A stretch of DNA of 64,000 nucleotides from Bacteroidota bacterium (lineage in GTDB: Bacteria; Bacteroidota; Bacteroidia; Chitinophagales; Chitinophagaceae). Below, in pieces: positions 59,994 to 64,000 of this stretch (its first letter is position 1; every line of letters starts with the position of its first letter). The stretch spans positions 992,001-1,056,000 of the forward strand of contig JAEWHC010000009.1 of NCBI GenBank assembly GCA_023387985.1, in the 5' to 3' direction. A program made the position numbers and the translations under genes. The notes beneath the pieces are model-generated. The model ran no database searches and had not been told where the DNA came from. It saw only the letters and a list, made by a program, of their open reading frames with translations.

Positions 59994-60076
59994 ATAACTA
60001 TTTCCAAAACTGCCTGTAAATATCTTTAATTTCGGCCGAATCAAACACGGAGTCTTTCACATTCCGGCGAAAAAAT

Positions 60077-61834
60077 ATGAAGCAATTTTTTAAGATATTT
60101 CTGGCTTGCCTTGTGGCACTTATTGTTTTTTGGGGAATAACTATTGCATTTGGCTTCGGTGTGCTTAGTGTTTTTGCAAGCAAAGACCAGGCGGTAATTC
60201 CAAACAATGCTGTTCTGGTGCTCGATATGGAAAATGTGATACTGGAACAAACACGAGAAAAAGGACCACCACTACCCGGAGTGAACTGGAATGAAGGCCA
60301 GGGCCTTTATGAACTGGTATATGCACTTGAAAAAGCAGAGACAGATGACCGGATCAAAGGCATTTACATTGCGGGTGGCTTTACTCCCAATGGTTTTGCC
60401 ACAATGGAAGAACTTCGGGATGCTTTAAACCGTTTCAAAAAATCAGGAAAATTTATATGGGCAAATTCGGCCAGTTATACCAACAGGGGATATGAATTTG
60501 CTTCGGTGGCCGATAGCGTTATCCTAAATCCTGCGGGAGATATGTCCTGGAATGGAATGGCTTACCAGACCATTTTTGTGCGGGATCTTTTGCATAAAGT
60601 AGGTGTGCAGCCCGAAGTGTTTTATGCTGGTGATTATAAGAGTGCGACTGAAATGTTCAGGCTAAACAAAATGAGCGAGCCCAACCGCGAACAGGTGAAG
60701 GAGTTTATTTTTGATATTTACGGCCATTTTCTGCAAAATATTTCTTTGAGCCGCAATAAAGACACTGCCCAGCTTCACCTGCTTGCCGAAAATTTGAGCA
60801 TAGCTTCCGCGTCGGATGCCGTTAACCATGGACTTATTGACCTGGCAGCTTACGATGATGAAATGAAAGGACTCATGGCCAAAAAAATTAATGTGAGTAA
60901 GGGAGGCGAAATTCAATTTGTTACAACCGGTGAATACCTGCAGAACTTCAATGTGAACGAAGGAAAAACTGCCAGCGATCGAATCGCTTTACTGATTGCC
61001 CAGGGGGATATTGTAGACGGTAAGGGAGGTGATGGTATGATTGGTTCCGTCGCGTTTCGCAAACAAATTGAAAAGCTTCGGGAAGATAAAAAAATAAAAG
61101 CGGTTGTATTGCGGGTAAATAGTCCGGGAGGCAGCGCTTTGGCAAGTGAGATTATCTGGAGAGAGCTGAATTTGTTGAAGAAAGAAAAGCCGCTGGTTGT
61201 AAGCATGGGAGATTATGCCGCAAGTGGCGGATATTATATTTCCTGTATGGCCGATTCAATTTTTGCCCAACCCAATACACTTACCGGTTCAATTGGAGTT
61301 TTTGCGTTGCTTTTCGATGCCTCTGAATTGTTGAACAATAAACTTGGAATTCATACGGATGGAGTAAGCACGACCAGTTCAGCGGATATTGGAAATCCAT
61401 TTCAGCCTTTAAAACCTAAAGAGCGGATATTTATTCAAAATTCTGTTGATACCATTTACCAGCGTTTTCTTTCCAGGGTTGCGGAGGGCAGAAAAATGCC
61501 TGTGGCAGATGTTGACAGTCTTGGGCAGGGAAGAGTATGGAGCGGAACGGATGCCATAAACAATAAGCTTGTTGATGCTGAAGGAGGTATACAAAGGGCA
61601 ATAGAAAGTGCCGCACGTTTAGCCAAGCTGAAGGAATATCGCATATCGGTTTACCCGCCGGTTGTATCATTGCTCGATAAATTGCTTAAACCAGAGGAAG
61701 AAAAATACATTCAAACTGAATCTTCATTGCGGCAAACCCTGGGCGATGAGTTTTTGAAAACATGGAAACGCTACCAGGCCATGGATTCATGGAATGGCCG
61801 GGCGCAAACACGACTTCCATTTTTTGTTAATTAG
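60077..61834 (+). CDS. sppA: Signal peptide peptidase SppA, 67-kDa type
   Basis: SppA is a membrane serine protease that degrades cleaved signal peptides. The 585-residue protein has an N-terminal membrane helix (FFKIFLACLVALIVFWGITI) and two tandem crotonase-like S49 domains. The catalytic lysine is Lys188 in YAGDYKSATEMF of the first domain and the nucleophile Ser383 in GDYAASGGYYISC of the second, as in Escherichia coli SppA. RVNSPGGSALASEIIWREL and LTGSIGVFALL are also family landmarks. A possible -7 sequence TATCTTTA lies upstream. Confidence 0.94.
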   Translation: MKQFFKIFLACLVALIVFWGITIAFGFGVLSVFASKDQAVIPNNAVLVLDMENVILEQTREKGPPLPGVNWNEGQGLYELVYALEKAETDDRIKGIYIAGGFTPNGFATMEELRDALNRFKKSGKFIWANSASYTNRGYEFASVADSVILNPAGDMSWNGMAYQTIFVRDLLHKVGVQPEVFYAGDYKSATEMFRLNKMSEPNREQVKEFIFDIYGHFLQNISLSRNKDTAQLHLLAENLSIASASDAVNHGLIDLAAYDDEMKGLMAKKINVSKGGEIQFVTTGEYLQNFNVNEGKTASDRIALLIAQGDIVDGKGGDGMIGSVAFRKQIEKLREDKKIKAVVLRVNSPGGSALASEIIWRELNLLKKEKPLVVSMGDYAASGGYYISCMADSIFAQPNTLTGSIGVFALLFDASELLNNKLGIHTDGVSTTSSADIGNPFQPLKPKERIFIQNSVDTIYQRFLSRVAEGRKMPVADVDSLGQGRVWSGTDAINNKLVDAEGGIQRAIESAARLAKLKEYRISVYPPVVSLLDKLLKPEEEKYIQTESSLRQTLGDEFLKTWKRYQAMDSWNGRAQTRLPFFVN

Positions 61835-61846
61835 CCGTTTTGCCAA

Positions 61847-62347
61847 ATGAAATATTTAAGGTTGATCCTGGTCAGCATCGTTGTGTTTAGTTTGTTGCTC
61901 TGGGGCATTACGCTGCTGTTTCCTTCCGACATTGTGATCAGCCGGGCCTCCAACCATTCCGGGAAAGCAAAATCATTATTTGACCGCTTTGAATCCAATG
62001 AAATTTCATTGCAAACAATGGTTCAGCATATGAATCCTGATCAACCGGTGACGGTTAAAACCGCAGATATCCCTTTCTATAGCAAAACGTTATTCAATAT
62101 CCTGGACTCAGCATCCGTGCCCAATGCCGATACGTTGTTCTTCCGTTTTCAGAATGAGAACCAGGAGACATTGAATGGCGGGCTTGCATTTTATCAATTG
62201 TCCGAAGACAGTTCAACCATTCAGGCTTTTTATGTATTACATGAACCCTGGTATAAACCTGTCAACAAATTCAGGCTGATGGTTGCCGATAAAACCCATG
62301 GGCCCGGGCTCGATTCAATCCTTGTACGGCTGAAGCAATATGAATAA
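61847..62347 (+). CDS. Small membrane-anchored protein of unknown function
   Basis: The 166-residue protein starts with a membrane helix (YLRLILVSIVVFSLLLWGITLLF) and a following FPSDIVISRASNHSG, which resembles the start of the membrane-anchored SRPBCC proteins common in Bacteroidota, but the lipid-binding core is too short to be confirmed. The rest is polar with a hydrophobic C-terminal part (AFYVLHEPWYKPVNKFRLMV). It begins 12 bp after sppA and is probably cotranscribed with it. I do not recognise a function. Confidence 0.6.
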   Translation: MKYLRLILVSIVVFSLLLWGITLLFPSDIVISRASNHSGKAKSLFDRFESNEISLQTMVQHMNPDQPVTVKTADIPFYSKTLFNILDSASVPNADTLFFRFQNENQETLNGGLAFYQLSEDSSTIQAFYVLHEPWYKPVNKFRLMVADKTHGPGLDSILVRLKQYE

Positions 62348-62353
62348 GACATT

Positions 62354-62384
62354 AAAAAAGCCCTGCGTTGAACAGAGCTTTTTT
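62354..62384. terminator. Bidirectional terminator between the small membrane protein gene and tRNA-Pro
   Basis: AAAAAAGC-C-CTG pairs with CAG-A-GCTTTTTT around a 7-nt loop, with one mismatch. A runs on one side and T runs on the other serve either strand, and the minus-strand tRNA ends just beyond it. Confidence 0.7.
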
Positions 62385-62392
62385 CTTTGAAG

Positions 62393-62466
62393 TCGGGACG
62401 ACTAGATTCGAACTAGCGACCCCTTGCACCCCATGCAAGTGCGCTACCGGGCTGCGCTACGTCCCG
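62393..62466 (-). tRNA. tRNA-Pro(GGG)
   Basis: A 74-nt tRNA on the minus strand, including the discriminator A. The acceptor stem CGGGACG pairs with CGTCCCG (7 bp); the D arm has AGCGCAGCCCGGTAGCGC; the anticodon arm is CTTGC-ATGGGGT-GCAAG with anticodon GGG at plus-strand 62430-62432. The T arm is CTAGTTCGAATCTAG. CCA is not encoded. Confidence 0.96.
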
Positions 62467-62590
62467 TTCCAGGTCAATAAAACAAGAGAATCTTAAAGTA
62501 TGCGCGGATCTAATGTTTTAAAGGGAGTGCAAAAATAGCTGGCTTAGTTGTTGCAGCCAAACGAAAATCAAAAATGTTATCAAAGATTTA

Positions 62591-63514
62591 ATGAGAATGG
62601 GCCGGGCCGGAACAGGCTGGATAATTTTCTGTCTGTTGCTGATAATGCATTTTAATGCCGAAGGGCAGGGGAGTCCAGAAATTGAACTGTTTGGAGGCAT
62701 TACCAATTACCAGGGAGATCTGCAGCCCATGGTATTTACTTTTAAAAACAGCAGGCCGGGCTGGGGAGTGAATTATATTCAGCCGCTTACGCCGAATTTT
62801 CTCATGCGTGCAGGCTTGTATGCCGGACGGTTCACGGCAAGTGATGCCGACAACAAACCTAACCTGCAGGCAAGAAACCTGAGCGTTTACAGCAGAGTCA
62901 CCGAAGTCAGCCTGGGATTGGAAGCAAGGCTATTTGACCCGGCAAAATACAAACTGACGCCTTACGGATTCCTGGGAATAGGGTATTATCGTTTTAACCC
63001 CTATGCTTATCATCCTACGTACAATGGCCGCGTGTATTTGCAACCTTTAAGTACTGAAGGACAAGGCCTTCCGGGATATGAGCAACAGCCTTACAAGCTT
63101 TCACAATTTTCTTTGCCTTATGCATTTGGAATCCGTTGGCAGGTTTCCTGTAAAACGCACATTGCCCTTGAGTTCAAACATTCAAAATTGTTTACCGATT
63201 ACCTTGACGATGTGAGCACAACCTATCCTTTGGAGAAAGACCTGCTCGCCGGTCCGGGCCGTCAGGCTGCGGATTTGTCCTGGCGAACGGACGAACTTAA
63301 TGGCACGCCTTATCCAACAAGTACCGACGTTAAACGAGGCAATCCGAGAGAAAGTGACTGGTTTTATTTTGCCGGCCTGAAAGTGGGTATAAATCTGGGA
63401 GATTGTGGTACTAACGGCCAATTTTTCAACAACATTTTCAACAGGGGAGGCAGTAATACGAAAGGATTCAGAAACAAAAAACGGTTGGGAAATGTGGCAT
63501 GCCCGGATTTTTAA
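62591..63514 (+). CDS. DUF6089-family outer-membrane protein
   Basis: The 307-residue protein has a signal peptide (IIFCLLLIMHFNAEGQ) and then PEIELFGGITNYQGDLQP, the starting motif of the DUF6089 beta-barrel-like family found in Bacteroidota. Regular alternating strands with aromatic residues and a YGFLGIGYYRFNPYAY block fit an outer-membrane barrel. The C-terminus (from 265) is basic and polar. The function is unknown. An ATG two codons in is an alternative start. Confidence 0.8.
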   Translation: MRMGRAGTGWIIFCLLLIMHFNAEGQGSPEIELFGGITNYQGDLQPMVFTFKNSRPGWGVNYIQPLTPNFLMRAGLYAGRFTASDADNKPNLQARNLSVYSRVTEVSLGLEARLFDPAKYKLTPYGFLGIGYYRFNPYAYHPTYNGRVYLQPLSTEGQGLPGYEQQPYKLSQFSLPYAFGIRWQVSCKTHIALEFKHSKLFTDYLDDVSTTYPLEKDLLAGPGRQAADLSWRTDELNGTPYPTSTDVKRGNPRESDWFYFAGLKVGINLGDCGTNGQFFNNIFNRGGSNTKGFRNKKRLGNVACPDF

Positions 63515-63743
63515 CGGCAAATCAACAAGGGACTAAAACAAATAAAGGCAGGAAAGCCTCCAATCAATACCCTGAACGTTTACACCGTATGACTGTATAA
63601 ATGGCTTTATCATGCCTATTCGTAAGCTGGTCCTTTTTTTATCGCATTTTTCGGACTAATGTTTATTAATTCGCGTTTAACGTACATACAACGCATTATT
63701 AATCCAATCGGGCGGATATTTGAATCCCATTTGAAAATAACCT

Positions 63744-64000
63744 ATGAACAAACTTCAATATTATTTTGCCGGGGTGCTCTTCGCTTTTTCTTCAGCATGT
63801 TTTGTACCGGCATCTGCTTCAGGCAATCCTACACAGGAAAAGCATTTTGCGGTGGCCGATACTTTAAAAAATACACTGCTTTGGGAGATCAGCGGAAATG
63901 GCCTTGATGTGCCGTCCTATTTTTACGGATCCATGCACATGCTTTGCAAGGAAGACGCGTTTTTATCAGAGAACCTGGTCAGTGCAATCAGCAACAGCCA
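63744..64000 (+). CDS. TraB/GumN-family protein, 5' part (truncated by window)
   Basis: The 85 visible residues begin with a signal peptide (MNKLQYYFAGVLFAFSSACF, likely cleaved after ASA near residue 27) and continue with LLWEISGNGLDVPSYFYGSMHMLC, which matches the start of the TraB/GumN family (LLWEISGxGL-PSYLFGTxH). Family members are predicted metalloprotease-like hydrolases with unknown substrates; a GxxH motif (GSMH) is present. The end lies beyond the window. A near-consensus -7 sequence GATATTTG lies 24 bp upstream of the ATG. Confidence 0.75.
   Translation, partial: MNKLQYYFAGVLFAFSSACFVPASASGNPTQEKHFAVADTLKNTLLWEISGNGLDVPSYFYGSMHMLCKEDAFLSENLVSAISNS

Noticed and set aside
1..64000. 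CRISPR arrays, insertion sequences, prophage or toxin-antitoxin modules
   Set aside because: No repeated spacer pattern, transposase, integrase or phage structural gene was found in any frame read.

Overview
The window looks like a contiguous piece of a Bacteroidota chromosome, probably Chitinophagaceae or a close relative (lineage inferred from gene content only). Support comes from promoters of the Bacteroidota type (TAnnTTTG at -7, TTG or TTTG near -33), a cargo protein with a type IX secretion (T9SS) C-terminal sorting domain, a PorV homologue, DUF4292 and DUF6089 proteins, a fused CcoN-CcoO oxidase subunit and near-absence of Shine-Dalgarno sequences. Gene density is high. I see no insertion sequence, prophage, CRISPR array or integrase; most genes are housekeeping, with a few accessory or uncharacterised genes between them.

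Layout. 1-2.6 kb: end of the ribosomal operon (rpoA, rplQ), then ychF. 2.7-5.9 kb: a very large secreted T9SS cargo protein. 6.2-7.9 kb: a fused SpmA/SpmB-like membrane protein with a small SET-domain protein. 7.9-10.3 kb (minus): tdk, ccmB and an ATP-grasp-like protein. 10.4-12.9 kb: an uncharacterised proline/glutamate-rich protein and waaA. 13-18.6 kb: a five-gene nucleotide-sugar operon (aminotransferase, two UDP-sugar dehydrogenases, UDP-xylose synthase type, RmlD type), then a GT-C-like membrane protein. 20-25.9 kb: amino-acid permease, heptose kinase, isoaspartyl peptidase, porV, ispF, dut. 25.9-31.5 kb: DUF4292 lipoprotein, EnvC-like protein, accA, dapA, RNase Z, STAS protein. 31.6-37.6 kb: clpC, an iron-type ABC importer, thioredoxin. 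37.6-41.5 kb: CbpA-like DnaJ, Hsp20, fumC, enoyl-CoA hydratase.

41.7-52.2 kb is a complete microaerobic respiration block: an FNR-like regulator with a plausible iron-sulfur cysteine set, a hemerythrin-like protein that has lost most metal ligands, then ccoI, ccoS, ccoNO, ccoQ, ccoP, ccoG, ccoH and a SafE-family protein. An FNR-box-like site and another inverted repeat sit upstream of its promoters, suggesting oxygen-controlled expression.

52.2-64 kb: stand-alone B12-binding protein, aldo/keto reductase, gltX, polysaccharide deacetylase, tatD, tRNA-Ser(GGA), beta-helix protein, GlsB-type protein, deoxynucleoside kinase, folK, sppA, a small membrane protein, tRNA-Pro(GGG), a DUF6089 protein and the start of a TraB/GumN protein.

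The most distinctive signals are regulatory: three consensus -7 boxes lie only 5-6 nt before start codons (probable leaderless mRNAs), two related palindromes precede the SpmA/SpmB-like gene, and candidate operators surround the FNR/cbb3 block. I found no clear new defence or mobile system.
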